64,000 nucleotides of DNA. Source: Thioalkalivibrio thiocyanodenitrificans ARhD 1. Its GTDB lineage: Bacteria > Pseudomonadota > Gammaproteobacteria > Ectothiorhodospirales > Ectothiorhodospiraceae. The notes beneath the pieces were generated by a model. That model searched no databases, was not told where the DNA came from, and saw only the letters and a program-made list of their open reading frames with translations. A program made the position numbers and the translations under genes. Below, piece by piece: positions 33,604-41,849 of the stretch. The DNA is taken from the NCBI RefSeq assembly GCF_000378965.1, contig NZ_KB900537.1, forward strand, positions 237,690-301,689. The letters are read 5' to 3'. The number at the start of each line of letters is the position of its first letter. Position 1 is the first letter of the stretch.

Positions 33604-34080
33604 ATGGGAATGAGCATGGTGGGCTTTCTGGTGATCATGCCGAAAACGCTCGAGGTGTCGGCCGAAGCTGTAGAAGCCAAGCGCCTGGAGCAGCTCAAGT
33701 ACGCCGAGCCGGTGCTCACGCACTATCTCGCCAACGGCGCCGATGATGAGCTGACTGACGAGGCGGTGGCTCTTTTTGAGGAGCACGTCCTCTCTGATGA
33801 CCTCTTCACCAAGATCGACAACAGCGGCGATATCGAGACCCTGCTGGAGCGACTTCGTTCGACCGAGCAGTACGCGAAATGGGTCGACAGCCTCAAGACC
33901 GAGCTCGAGAGCGGTCTCGACAATTGCCTGACCGCCTGGCGCGATCACCCGGACAATTCTGATGAGCTGCTCGTCTTTACCGGCGACGCCACCTGGGGAG
34001 ACTCGCCGGAGCACCAGATGTATGAGGCGCTCAGCACGGTGTTTGGGTACCATGTCGGCGATCTGTTTGGCATCCGCTAG
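33604..34080 (+). CDS. Unknown acidic protein, 158 aa
   Basis: The start MGMSMVGFLVIMPKTLEVS follows GGGAGA. Mostly helical and strongly acidic (EQLKYAEPVLTHYLANGADD, SLKTELESGLDNCLTAWRDH). A stretch LLVFTGDATWGDSPEHQMYE lies near the end. No signal peptide or known motif. The next gene begins 9 bases on, so they form an operon. Confidence 0.75.
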   Translation: MGMSMVGFLVIMPKTLEVSAEAVEAKRLEQLKYAEPVLTHYLANGADDELTDEAVALFEEHVLSDDLFTKIDNSGDIETLLERLRSTEQYAKWVDSLKTELESGLDNCLTAWRDHPDNSDELLVFTGDATWGDSPEHQMYEALSTVFGYHVGDLFGIR

Positions 34081-34089
34081 GGGGCTGTC

Positions 34090-34743
34090 ATGACTTCGCT
34101 AATACTGATAGCTCAGTTCGAGAGCCGGCGTCACGAAGTCGCCACTCTCGCTTTCGAGAACTACCGCTTCGACCAGGTCGTCGAGAGCTGTGGCGGTTGG
34201 GAGTCCCAGACCCCCGGCGATGAGCGGGTCCGGCCCGTGTACCTCGAAAACGCGGACAACCCTGACGGCCCGACGCTGCGCGCTCACTTCGTCGTGCGCT
34301 TCTACCCGGGCACCGTGGTCATCCAGGATGTCTACGCACACCTGGAGGGCGATGAGATCGGGGCGCCGGGAGAGAGTCCCAACACCCGCGAGGAGCTCGC
34401 CCATGCGCTGCTCAAGATACCATCAAGGGAAGATGAGCAGGGCGTTCTGCATATCGAGGCGCCGTTTCTGCATTTTCGGGCGGGCACGGACTGCCGCGAG
34501 ATCCAGCGATGGATTGAGGCGCAGCATGCGCCGGACAAGACGGCACAGCCTCCAGCGCCGGCGGGAGAGAACCCCGTGGTGTTCGCCGTGACGCTCAAGG
34601 TTCGGCTCAAGCTCGAGATCCCCCCTGGAGCGGATTTCACGCACATCATCAACGAGCTGGATTATGAGTTCAGCGACACCACCGGTGAGGCCAGAATCAC
34701 AGGCACCGAGATCCTCGACTACAGTGGCGGGCGCGTCGGATAG
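34090..34743 (+). CDS. Unknown protein, 217 aa
   Basis: Second gene of a two-gene operon. The start MTSLILIAQFESRRHEVATL follows TAGGGGG. It is mixed alpha/beta, with PVYLENADNPDGPTLRAHFV and a C-terminal part rich in beta strands (VFAVTLKVRLKLEIPPGADF, ELDYEFSDTTGEARITGTEI). Function not recognised. A strong terminator follows. Confidence 0.75.
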   Translation: MTSLILIAQFESRRHEVATLAFENYRFDQVVESCGGWESQTPGDERVRPVYLENADNPDGPTLRAHFVVRFYPGTVVIQDVYAHLEGDEIGAPGESPNTREELAHALLKIPSREDEQGVLHIEAPFLHFRAGTDCREIQRWIEAQHAPDKTAQPPAPAGENPVVFAVTLKVRLKLEIPPGADFTHIINELDYEFSDTTGEARITGTEILDYSGGRVG

Positions 34744-34770
34744 CCGACCCGAACCGTCAACCCCTTCACC

Positions 34771-34797
34771 ACGCCCCTCTCGAGGGGCGTTTTTTAT
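34771..34797 (+). terminator. Rho-independent terminator
   Basis: ACGCCCCTC-TC-GAGGGGCGT stem followed by TTTTTTATC. Confidence 0.93.
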
Positions 34798-34895
34798 CGC
34801 GCCGCTCAGGCCCGGGGCGGGTGAGAATTGCATTGCCCGCCCTTGACTGATAGCCTCGATGGGGCTACCACCAACAACAAGAAGGGGAGCCCACC

Positions 34896-35216
34896 ATGAA
34901 AACCCTGATTGCAGGCCTTTTGGCGTTCCTGCTGCTTGCCGGCCCCGCCGCGGCACAGAACTACGGATCGAACTACGACTGGCGTAGCGGCAACAGCTAC
35001 AGCTGGCAGCGCGACAGCACGGGCACGACCCGAATCCAGGGTCATAATATCAACAACGGCTCGATGTGGAGCCAGTCCATTGACCGGCGAGGAAACCAGC
35101 AGGGGTGGGATTCGCAGGGCAATGCCTGGAGCTACGACAACAACACCGGCACCTACATCAACTACGGCACAGGGCGCATCTGCTCGGGCAGCGGCGCCTT
35201 GCGTACGTGCTACTGA
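34896..35216 (+). CDS. Small secreted Tyr/Asn/Ser-rich protein, 106 aa
   Basis: Signal peptide MKTLIAGLLAFLLLAGPAAA cleaved before QNYGS. The mature 85 residues are rich in Asn, Ser, Tyr and Trp (NYGSNYDWRSGNSYSWQRDS, NAWSYDNNTGTYINYGTGRI) and end with two cysteines. This looks like a secreted or surface-matrix protein; function unknown. GAAGGGGAG precedes the ATG. Confidence 0.8.
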   Translation: MKTLIAGLLAFLLLAGPAAAQNYGSNYDWRSGNSYSWQRDSTGTTRIQGHNINNGSMWSQSIDRRGNQQGWDSQGNAWSYDNNTGTYINYGTGRICSGSGALRTCY

Positions 35217-35299
35217 GCCACCCGCCGAGACCCAGGCGGCAATCAGGCCCTACGGCGCCTTTTGCGAGGCGTCGCGGCGTATGACAGGAGCTTCGAATT

Positions 35300-35764
35300 A
35301 TGAATCTCGTTGTTTCCTCCCCAAGGCACGGGCCGATCGCCGGCCCCGCCCGTCGAGGGTTTCAGGTCATCGCGATCCTGGCGATCTGCGCGCTCGCGCT
35401 CGCCACCGGTTGCGCCACCACGGGGACCCCTTCGTCGGAGCCGACCAGCGCGTCCGGCATGACCCACGGGAATGTCCAGCTCAACCTGAGAAAAGGCGAA
35501 ACGACCCAGGCAGAGGTCCTGGAGGTCTTTGGCGCGCCCAATATCGCGACCTATGACGCCGAGGGTCAGGAGGTCTGGACCTACCAAAGGCATGCCACCG
35601 TGACGAGCTCCCAGTCGACAAGCTCTTACGGGACCATCATCCTGTTTGGGGGCTCTTCACGCACATCGGGGTTTGAGCAATCGAGCAGAACGATGACGTT
35701 GATCATCAAGTTCGATGAAGACAAGAAGGTGTCGGATTTCAGGAGCAGGACTTCTTCATTTTAG
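35300..35764 (+). CDS. SmpA/OmlA (BamE-like) lipoprotein, 154 aa
   Basis: Signal peptide of type II with lipobox ALATGC (Cys near residue 38). The mature part has the small alpha/beta layout of the SmpA/OmlA family: VQLNLRKGETTQAEVLEVFG, APNIATYDAEGQEVWTYQ, and TLIIKFDEDKKVSDFR. Family members stabilise outer-membrane protein assembly, but many plasmid and phage copies have unknown partners. First of two lipoprotein genes 12 bases apart. Confidence 0.85.
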   Translation: MNLVVSSPRHGPIAGPARRGFQVIAILAICALALATGCATTGTPSSEPTSASGMTHGNVQLNLRKGETTQAEVLEVFGAPNIATYDAEGQEVWTYQRHATVTSSQSTSSYGTIILFGGSSRTSGFEQSSRTMTLIIKFDEDKKVSDFRSRTSSF

Positions 35765-35776
35765 GGGGATTTTGTC

Positions 35777-36280
35777 ATGAAGAGCATGTTTTCAACCCTG
35801 CGGGGGTACCGGGGTATCTCGATTTCGGCGCTGGCCCTGGCCGGTGTTCTGGTTCTCGGAGGCTGCGCCGCGCCAGCGCCGCAGATGACGAGCCTGGAGA
35901 TCCAGGCCTTCCAGCTGAAGGAATTCGAGACCGACAAGACAACCGCATTCAATTCCACCGTATCTGTGTTTCAGGACCTGGGTTACATCATTGATACGGC
36001 CAGCCTGGAGACAGGCATCATCACCTCGCAGAGCCCAACGGAATCAGGGTTCATCCCCTTCGTTGGCATGACGCAGACAAACACGCGCGCCACCGCGTTT
36101 GTCGAGGAGCGCCGCCCCGGGGCCACCAGCATCCGCCTGAATTTCGTCGAAGTTCAGAAGCGATCCGGAGGCTACGGACAGCAAAGCGGCCGGGATAACG
36201 TGATCCTCGATCCCGCCGTATATGAGAACGCCTTCGAGAAGATCGAAGAGGCCGTGTTCATTAGAAGCGCGGGGACCTAA
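35777..36280 (+). CDS. Lipoprotein of unknown function, 167 aa
   Basis: Lipobox VLGGC at about residue 29 after a hydrophobic signal (ISALALAGVLVLGGC). The mature part reads TTAFNSTVSVFQDLGYIIDT and LETGIITSQSPTESGF, then FVEERRPGATSIRLNFVEVQ. This resembles small outer-membrane lipoproteins with a repeated alpha/beta unit, but I cannot name a family. Co-transcribed with the SmpA-like gene. Confidence 0.8.
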   Translation: MKSMFSTLRGYRGISISALALAGVLVLGGCAAPAPQMTSLEIQAFQLKEFETDKTTAFNSTVSVFQDLGYIIDTASLETGIITSQSPTESGFIPFVGMTQTNTRATAFVEERRPGATSIRLNFVEVQKRSGGYGQQSGRDNVILDPAVYENAFEKIEEAVFIRSAGT

Positions 36281-36500
36281 CCCCCGGCGCCGCCAGGCGC
36301 ACGCCTTAGAAGGTTCCACGATCGCGCGCAGCCCCTCACCGGGCTGCGCCTCCCTCGCTTGATCCCGCCCTCCACGCCGGAGCGCGACAGTCCCGCCCGC
36401 GGCCCCGGCGCGTGCCCTCACGGCCGTGGCCGCGCCACCGCTTCCTTTTTCAGCCCCGTTCGCTACACATCCGCAGCGCCCCTGCACGGGCCCTGCTTCT
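36281..36500. other. Intergenic DNA
   Basis: No credible gene. A GTTCGCTACACATCC stretch near 36459 resembles the shared motif. Confidence 0.4.
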
Positions 36501-36530
36501 TTGACATGCGTAAGCCGCTTACGCTATAAT
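36501..36530 (+). promoter_or_regulatory. Strong sigma-70 promoter with palindromic spacer
   Basis: Perfect TTGACA and TATAAT boxes 18 bases apart. The spacer contains GTAAG-CCG-CTTAC, a likely operator for a repressor. TTACGCTATAAT also fits the shared motif. It drives the small-gene operon to the right. Confidence 0.85.
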
Positions 36531-36561
36531 AGCGCCTGACAACGATGGAGTAACGCACGCC

Positions 36562-36813
36562 ATGGCTACGACTGAGAAACCCGCCGACGCTTCCGACCTC
36601 ACGGTTGGCCGGCTTGTTGGGCGCCGCGGGGTGCTGTGCATCGACACGTCCGCAGGGCGGCACGAATTCCCGTGCCGTGTGATCGGTGAGACGCGGATGA
36701 AATACCGAATCGTCGTGGACACCGAGACGCGCCTACCGAGGCGGACTCTCTCAGTTGGCGAGCGCGTGTTGGTTCCTCGGTGGTCGGTGCGATTTCCGCC
36801 ACCCAAAGATTGA
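36562..36813 (+). CDS. Unknown small protein, 83 aa
   Basis: First gene of the small-gene operon, 32 bases after the -10 box. MATTEKPADASDLTVGRLVG then beta-rich CRVIGETRMKYRIVVDTETR and RTLSVGERVLVPRWSVRF suggest a small barrel of SH3 or OB type. Function unknown. Confidence 0.7.
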   Translation: MATTEKPADASDLTVGRLVGRRGVLCIDTSAGRHEFPCRVIGETRMKYRIVVDTETRLPRRTLSVGERVLVPRWSVRFPPPKD

Positions 36814-36876
36814 GCTTTGCCGCACCGCCACAGGCGCCGGCGCGACAAAAAGACGAAAACACGGGAGACAGTCATC

Positions 36877-37452
36877 ATGGACAAGAAAATCCGGCTCACG
36901 CCCAAGCAGAAGCAATTCATGGACTCCATCTACGAGCCCGGATACACCACCGGCTATTTCGAATGCCATCGAGAAGAGGGGCGCACCGCCCGTTCACTGA
37001 ACAAAAAGGGTTTGGTGGAATTCCAGGGCAATGACGGCCCAGACAATGGCTTCGAGTACTTCACGGCCCGTCTGACCGAGAAGGCGAGGCAGATGTATTG
37101 CGCGAGCCACGTGCCGGGCCGGCGTGACGAAGACTCCCCGCCGCGCGAGGACTTCATGAAGCTCCACGAGATCGCGCAGAGACTCGATGCCGCCAACCCG
37201 ACGCTGCCCCACGCATTCACCGGCACCGTCAGCGAGCGCATTGAGCGCCAGCTCCGGGCCAGGGGCATTCCCGGGTTTTCGGAAGGTAGCGGCCTTGGAA
37301 ACGAAGCCGCCGCAATCCAGCTTCTGCGAGACCATTCGTCCTGGCTCGCAGAGAACTGGAATCTCTCTCCCGAAGGGCGAGAATACAGGGCCCGGTTTGA
37401 TGCGGCTGTTTCCGTGCTTGACCGATCCGTACCAGAACGCAAAGGAGATTGA
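36877..37452 (+). CDS. Unknown protein, 191 aa
   Basis: The start MDKKIRLTPKQKQFMDSIYE follows ACGGGAGAC. The N-terminal 90 residues resemble a winged helix (SLNKKGLVEFQGND, YFTARLTEKARQMY), so DNA binding is possible. The C-terminal part is helical. Second gene of the operon. Confidence 0.7.
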   Translation: MDKKIRLTPKQKQFMDSIYEPGYTTGYFECHREEGRTARSLNKKGLVEFQGNDGPDNGFEYFTARLTEKARQMYCASHVPGRRDEDSPPREDFMKLHEIAQRLDAANPTLPHAFTGTVSERIERQLRARGIPGFSEGSGLGNEAAAIQLLRDHSSWLAENWNLSPEGREYRARFDAAVSVLDRSVPERKGD

Positions 37453-37456
37453 TCTG

Positions 37457-37774
37457 ATGAGAGACATTTTTAGACCGCTACAGGATCCGGCAAGAACCAT
37501 CTACGACGCCTTCCAGGCCGAGGCCGCCAACCGCGATGGTCGCTCTGTCGAGCAGTGGATTGCCGCGGAGGCCAAGGCGGTGCTGGATGCCGCCACGCAG
37601 GCCGCGCAGCGCCTCGGTCTCAGGGCGCCCACGCCGGAGGAGGTCGAACACGCATCGATACTCGCTAGGGGTCACGTGGACTACGGAGCCAAATGGGCTT
37701 ACGGCGTGGCGCGCACCATGGAAGAAGGCAAGGAACGCAGGCCTGGCCAATCCACGGCCGCCGAGACGCGCTGA
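37457..37774 (+). CDS. Unknown small protein, 105 aa
   Basis: AAAGGAG precedes MRDIFRPLQDPARTIYDAFQ. Helical (VEQWIAAEAKAVLDAATQAA, TPEEVEHASILARGHVDYGA). Four bases after the previous stop, so part of the operon. No known motif. Confidence 0.7.
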   Translation: MRDIFRPLQDPARTIYDAFQAEAANRDGRSVEQWIAAEAKAVLDAATQAAQRLGLRAPTPEEVEHASILARGHVDYGAKWAYGVARTMEEGKERRPGQSTAAETR

Positions 37775-37785
37775 GGCTCTGCCTG

Positions 37786-37983
37786 ATGCGCCGCTTTCGC
37801 GATGACCTCAAGCAGGCCGCCTACGAGGAGGCCCTTGGCATGCACGAGCGGCTGATGCGCGAGCAGAGCGCTCACGCGACGGCATACCGGCGCGGCTACC
37901 TGGGGCAGTCGTACAACAAGACCTGGGCAAGTTATCCGGTCTACGTGGCGGACAAAGACAATCGCCGCAAACACGGGGTATGA
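37786..37983 (+). CDS. Unknown small basic protein, 65 aa
   Basis: MRRFRDDLKQAAYEEALGMH, then AYRRGYLGQSYNKTWASYPV. It lies 11 bases after the previous gene. No clear ribosome binding site but good continuity of coding style. Function unknown. Confidence 0.6.
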   Translation: MRRFRDDLKQAAYEEALGMHERLMREQSAHATAYRRGYLGQSYNKTWASYPVYVADKDNRRKHGV

Positions 37984-38009
37984 GCGCCCCTTCAAGATCA
38001 GGAGGATTC

Positions 38010-38282
38010 ATGAAACCAAGCGAGATCCGAGCAGGGGAGGCCTACCGCAACAGAGGTAAAGGGAATACCGTGCGCCGCGTACTTGCCATCGGTGACGAGC
38101 ACCGCCCCGCCAAATAGCTGAGCTCGAACCCGCCGCCCGATGAGCCCGGTATCCTGTACGAGGATACGAAGGGGCGCCGTGAGCGGCTGTACCTTTCTTC
38201 CTTCGCATCCTGGGCCGGGGCGCAGTGCCTACAGCCCGAGCGCCGGACCGGAAGTCCACTGAACAATGAGAACAAGCCATGA
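38010..38282 (+). pseudogene. Small gene with an in-frame TAG stop (91 codons)
   Basis: AGGAGG precedes MKPSEIRAGEAYRNRGKGN, which continues AIGDEHRPAK, then TAG at 38115-38117. The same frame then goes on LSSNPPPDEPGILYEDTKGR and RERLYLSSFASWAGAQC to a TGA that overlaps the ATG of the next gene (ATGA). Both halves look like one conserved small phage or plasmid protein in which a Trp codon (TGG) became TAG. Either the gene is dead, or the stop is suppressed, or it is a sequencing error. Confidence 0.75.
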
Positions 38283-38554
38283 CCACAGACATCTCCTTTC
38301 TCGAAACCGATCTCGTCGATCATTGCGAGAAGTATCGCGACAGCGAGGGGCTCAAGGTCTCGACTCACGCGGCTGAGCCGATCCTGAGCCAGGAGCGGCG
38401 CCGTCTCGTCAACCTCTTCTGGGAGTTCGTGCCCGTACGAACGCTGGAGATGGGGTACTTCGATGCGCTCGAGCGCGATCTGCTGCGCGTGGACAACGCG
38501 CTGAACATCATCAAATCCATTCGGGGCGAAATCGCTGGAGAGCATTCGACATGA
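38279..38554 (+). CDS. Unknown small protein, 91 aa
   Basis: MTTDISFLETDLVDHCEKYR; helical and acidic. Its ATG overlaps the preceding TGA and its TGA overlaps the next ATG, so translation is coupled on both sides. Function unknown. Confidence 0.75.
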   Translation: MTTDISFLETDLVDHCEKYRDSEGLKVSTHAAEPILSQERRRLVNLFWEFVPVRTLEMGYFDALERDLLRVDNALNIIKSIRGEIAGEHST

Positions 38555-38838
38555 ACAAGAACCAGGCCGCGTACTGCCAGGCAGACTCCGATATCGGCCA
38601 CCTGCTCGTGCAGATTGATACCTTCTACCAGGACCTGCCGACTGCGATCAAGAATGCCTTCGATCGCCTGGGTTCGAACCTGGAGCGGGGTGGCCATTGC
38701 GATCTCGAGGAGGGCCAGGCGCCGGATGGTTGCGTGCTCGACCAGGATCGGGCGCAGGACTGCGTCTATGCCCGCAACCTCGAATCGAAGCACCAGTGCG
38801 AGTACTGGCGCCCGATCGTGCCGGTGCTTCCCAAATGA
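38551..38838 (+). CDS. Unknown Cys-containing small protein, 95 aa
   Basis: MNKNQAAYCQADSDIGHLLV, later GGHCDLEEGQAPDGCVLDQD and DCVYARNLESKHQCEYW. Five cysteines and two histidines could bind metal. Coupled to both neighbours by ATGA overlaps. Confidence 0.72.
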   Translation: MNKNQAAYCQADSDIGHLLVQIDTFYQDLPTAIKNAFDRLGSNLERGGHCDLEEGQAPDGCVLDQDRAQDCVYARNLESKHQCEYWRPIVPVLPK

Positions 38839-39035
38839 CCGAGAAGAAGCCGCCCAGAAAACCGGATCCGACAGCCAGGCGCAGGGTCGCCGCGCTCGAT
38901 CAGCGCCGGCGCGCAGCCGGGCTGGTGCCTATCAGCATCAAGGTGTGGGTGCCGGAAAGATACGAGAAAAGAGCGCGAGAAATCCTGGATCAGGCGAAAT
39001 CGAGCATCAAGAAGGCCGCGGGATCCTGCGACTGA
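38835..39035 (+). CDS. Small basic, possibly ribbon-helix-helix protein, 66 aa
   Basis: MTEKKPPRKPDPTARRRVAA, then GLVPISIKVWVPERYEKRAR and EILDQAKSSIKKAA. A short beta strand (ISIKVWVP) followed by a helix is what a ribbon-helix-helix regulator looks like. Last gene of the coupled operon, and a candidate to bind the palindrome at its promoter. Confidence 0.65.
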   Translation: MTEKKPPRKPDPTARRRVAALDQRRRAAGLVPISIKVWVPERYEKRAREILDQAKSSIKKAAGSCD

Positions 39036-39166
39036 GGCGCGCCCCGGGGCTGGCCTTGTACACCATCGGGCGCTGTCCACGGATCGTGAACGCCGAGAAA
39101 TGCTGTACAGCGCGTGGGCCCGTGCGCGCCCGGCGGCCCGGGTCTGCGCCTGGTGGCCCCGGCCGC

Positions 39167-39622
39167 TCAGGGAGAGACTTCGCTCGCCCGCTCCCCCAGC
39201 GCCTTTCGTGAGGCCTCTGTCAGGGACCGGCAGGCGAAACGCCAGTTGGGGGCGGAGCTTGAGGTCTGACCGAGATGTCGAGCGCTCAGCTGCTCGAACT
39301 CCTTCTCATCCCCGCGCAGCAGCGCCTCCACGCGCCCCCGGCTGTCTCTGTCCACGAGCGAGTACTGCACCGGCTGGGTCATCGAGCGCGCCGCAAGATC
39401 CATCGTAAACAGGTGAACCCCGAGCCCCTCGACGTAGGGCATGCCGGGGAATGCGCGGTGCATCACGTTTGCCGGGCGACCCAGTACAAGCTTATCCCCC
39501 ATGGTGCGCATCACCACGTAGCGCCGGTGAAAATCATCATTCGGATCCGAATTGTCCATCCACAGCTTGAGGATGTGCTCGGACAGGTCCAGGGTCTCGG
39601 TGTCTTTGGCGGGGTTGTTCAT
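39167..39622 (-). CDS. Unknown protein, 151 aa
   Basis: MNNPAKDTETLDLSEHILKL, then HRRYVVMRTMGDKLVLGRPA and YVEGLGVHLFTMDLAARSMT. Soluble, no known motif. Converges with the small-gene operon. Confidence 0.7.
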   Translation of the reverse strand: MNNPAKDTETLDLSEHILKLWMDNSDPNDDFHRRYVVMRTMGDKLVLGRPANVMHRAFPGMPYVEGLGVHLFTMDLAARSMTQPVQYSLVDRDSRGRVEALLRGDEKEFEQLSARHLGQTSSSAPNWRFACRSLTEASRKALGERASEVSP

Positions 39623-39717
39623 GGCTGCCGGGCCTCCGGGGTAACCTTCTCTTTGCTTGCGCCCCGTTGTCGCGGGCGCGGCTTCGCGGAAGTCTGAAAT
39701 CCCGCTCTCTCAGGCCC

Positions 39718-39732
39718 AGAGTATAGCATAGG
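39718..39732 (-). promoter_or_regulatory. Promoter-like motif AGAGTATAGCATAGG
   Basis: Contains GTATAGC, read as GCTATAC towards the 151-aa gene about 100 bases away. Confidence 0.45.
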
Positions 39733-39743
39733 TATGGGTGTCT

Positions 39744-40067
39744 CTACCAGCGCAGACGAACAGGCCCCGCGTCTTCGAGCTTCAACCCATCGTCCCTTTT
39801 GATCCTGAGGATCACGCGCACATACTCATTGTCCCAGTCCCGGAACTCCCCGGCAAACCCCTCGAAGGCGGCGATCGCAAAGTGCTCGGCCCCCTGGGGC
39901 GCGCCGCTCACGCCGGCGCGCTCGGCGCTTGCACATGCGCGCACAGCATCCCTGAGCCCGCAGATCAGGGATCCAGACTCATCGAGGCGGATCTGCCCCT
40001 GAGTGTCGGCGCTCGCCAGGATCGCCTGGGCGGCGCGCATCAGTCGGTTGGCATGTTCTGTTTTCAT
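39744..40067 (-). CDS. Unknown small protein, 107 aa
   Basis: MKTEHANRLMRAAQAILASA, then GLRDAVRACASAERAGVSGA and FRDWDNEYVRVILRIKRDDG. The start follows CGAGGTGAACC. Function unknown. Confidence 0.65.
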   Translation of the reverse strand: MKTEHANRLMRAAQAILASADTQGQIRLDESGSLICGLRDAVRACASAERAGVSGAPQGAEHFAIAAFEGFAGEFRDWDNEYVRVILRIKRDDGLKLEDAGPVRLRW

Positions 40068-40178
40068 GGTTCACCTCGGGCGGCAAAGCGCCTTCCGTCC
40101 AGAAGAAAAGATCACCCCTGAAACCAGCCGGTTAAAGGGGTGGGGTGGAACAAAAATGCGAATTTCGCGCTCTGGGCG

Positions 40179-40586
40179 TCAGCCTGCGAGCTCCTCGAGC
40201 TCCTCCCTGACCATCTCCTCGTCCACACCGAAGAACACATGGTCGCGCCCTTCGCTTCGGGCCGCCTCCATGGCGATCTCGAGTGGCGTGAACTCGACAT
40301 GGGAGCTCTCGATCGGGATATCTTCGTGCTTGCGATAGCACTGGAAATAGAAACCGCAGTCAGTGACAATCAGGGTCTCGCCCTCGATGCTGTACCCGTC
40401 CTCGTTAACACCCTGCCATCCGTCCGCGTAGCAGTATGCGGCACAGCGCGCCAGGTCATGGTCTTTGCACAAGCCCTGAAGCTTCCTGACCAAGGTCAAG
40501 AACTCGGGCGTGAGCTCCACCCAGCAATAGGACGGGGCATCGTCATCGAATTCAACGACGCTGCTGGTCTTGATATACGCTCTCAT
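40179..40586 (-). CDS. Unknown acidic protein, 135 aa
   Basis: The start MRAYIKTSSVVEFDDD follows AGAGGAG. The middle reads LCKDHDLARCAAYCYADGWQ and TLIVTDCGFYFQCYRKHEDI; the C-terminus is acidic (FFGVDEEMVREELEELAG). Function unknown. Bounded by its own promoter motif. Confidence 0.7.
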   Translation of the reverse strand: MRAYIKTSSVVEFDDDAPSYCWVELTPEFLTLVRKLQGLCKDHDLARCAAYCYADGWQGVNEDGYSIEGETLIVTDCGFYFQCYRKHEDIPIESSHVEFTPLEIAMEAARSEGRDHVFFGVDEEMVREELEELAG

Positions 40587-40624
40587 AGGCACTCCTCTTT
40601 GTGCTTGTGGCCTCTCTCAGTCAA

Positions 40625-40635
40625 AGTATAGGGAC
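40625..40635 (-). promoter_or_regulatory. Promoter-like motif AGTATAGGGAC
   Basis: Minus-strand GTCCCTATACT, 39 bases before the 135-aa gene. Confidence 0.55.
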
Positions 40636-40695
40636 CGGAGGGCCTGGCCTTGCGCGCCCCGCAAAGAGACGGCGCCTGCCGGTGGCATCGCAAGC

Positions 40696-40727
40696 AAAAA
40701 GAAAACCCGGGGCAGAGCGCCCCGGGC
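40696..40727 (-). terminator. Rho-independent terminator
   Basis: CCCGGGGC-GCTCT-GCCCCGGG stem followed on the minus strand by TTTTCTTTTTG, after the RIIB-like gene. Confidence 0.92.
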
Positions 40728-40747
40728 GTGAAGATTGAGAATTGCTG

Positions 40748-41746
40748 TTACTCGGCGCTCACGCTGAGAATGACCTGGCCGGTGGCCTGGTTGACCAGGC
40801 GGATCTCATCGTAGATGTCTCCGCCGATCTCGAAGCCGTCTCCGGTCGGGTTGTCTTCGGCCTCCTCGGCGAGCTCCTCGTAGCGCTCGGCCGCCTCGTT
40901 GAGACGCGCGAAGGGCTCCGTGGAATCGACCACGCCGTCGTAGAGCAGCTCCACCGCGAAGACCTTTTCGCTGAAGAAGCTGCCCTGCGCCTCCGAGCGC
41001 ACCACCGTGTCGGTGAGGAAGTTCTCGCGCTCCTGATAGTAGCCTTCGTGCTCGGCCACCACCTCGTAGCGACAGATGCGCATCTTGGTGTTGCGGTAGT
41101 CCCGGGGGACCGCCACGACATCGGCCGGGTTGACCTTGGCCACCATCACGCGCCCATTGTTGTGGGAGTAGCGCGGCAGATAGTCGAACGAGCACACGTG
41201 ATACCCTTTCGAGCAGGTCTGATCCGGATCCTCGTCGACCTCGTTGCGTGGCATGCTGGGCTCGGCGCCGATGGAGTTGTCCACGGTCCCCGTGCGGATG
41301 TCCGTGTAATCCGGGTTGACCGCCTTGTAGGCGAGAAAGCAGCCATCCGGCGTGATCGGCATCCGCCCGTACTCGATGAAATCATAGAGCCCGTACTTGG
41401 CGCGATACGAGGGGTTCTTGAGCAGGTTCTCGAGAAAGTTCGCCATCGGAACCAGGTCAAAGCCCTCGTCGAGCATCCTGATCATGTACTCGGTGAGGCG
41501 CAGATCCACGGGCTGGTCACGGTGAAACACCTGCCCGGCCTTCACGGAGATCGCATCAGTGATCTGCGTCGCCTTGTTGAGCCGGGCTTCTTCGCGCTCG
41601 ATCATATCGAGGATCGCGGATTCCCCGGCGCCCATGCGAATCGCATCCACGACCTCCTCGTAGATCTTCGATTCCCTGGAGATCGCGTGGGATCTGCCTC
41701 CCGCAAAGAAGGACACCCCCTGCTCCGTCTTGATATACGGTATCAT
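40748..41746 (-). CDS. Phage T4 RIIB-like protein, 332 aa
   Basis: Strong resemblance, from memory, to the T4 rIIB protein (312 aa). The core has FLENLLKNPSYRAKYGLYDF, then MPITPDGCFLAYKAVNPDYT, DIRTGTVDNSIG, MPRNEVDEDPDQTCSKGYHV and CSFDYLPRYS, each with a close counterpart in rIIB. VNPADVVAVPRDYRNTKMRI and CRYEVVAEHE follow the same order. In T4, RIIA and RIIB act together at the membrane and let the phage escape the RexAB exclusion of lambda lysogens; their biochemistry is still unclear. The gene lies just downstream of an RIIA-like gene, as in T4. GGAGG and a CTATAC motif are directly before the ATG. Confidence 0.93.
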   Translation of the reverse strand: MIPYIKTEQGVSFFAGGRSHAISRESKIYEEVVDAIRMGAGESAILDMIEREEARLNKATQITDAISVKAGQVFHRDQPVDLRLTEYMIRMLDEGFDLVPMANFLENLLKNPSYRAKYGLYDFIEYGRMPITPDGCFLAYKAVNPDYTDIRTGTVDNSIGAEPSMPRNEVDEDPDQTCSKGYHVCSFDYLPRYSHNNGRVMVAKVNPADVVAVPRDYRNTKMRICRYEVVAEHEGYYQERENFLTDTVVRSEAQGSFFSEKVFAVELLYDGVVDSTEPFARLNEAAERYEELAEEAEDNPTGDGFEIGGDIYDEIRLVNQATGQVILSVSAE

Positions 41747-41796
41747 CTATACCTCCTGTTATTGGCCAATAGCCACCCTGCTCAGGGCGTGGCTGA

Positions 41797-41810
41797 GAGG
41801 TATAGGGAAA
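41797..41810 (-). promoter_or_regulatory. Promoter-like motif GAGGTATAGGGAAA
   Basis: Minus-strand TTTCCCTATACCTC, 51 bases before the RIIB-like gene. The terminator of the RIIA-like gene lies directly upstream of it, so the pair is expressed from separate promoters. Confidence 0.65.
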
Positions 41811-41840
41811 AAGAAAGCCCGCACCGGTCAGGGTGCGGGC
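41808..41840 (-). terminator. Rho-independent terminator
   Basis: GCCCGCACC-CTGAC-GGTGCGGGC stem followed by TTTCTTTTTCCC on the minus strand, after the RIIA-like gene. Confidence 0.9.
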
Positions 41841-41849
41841 GGAAAAGGG

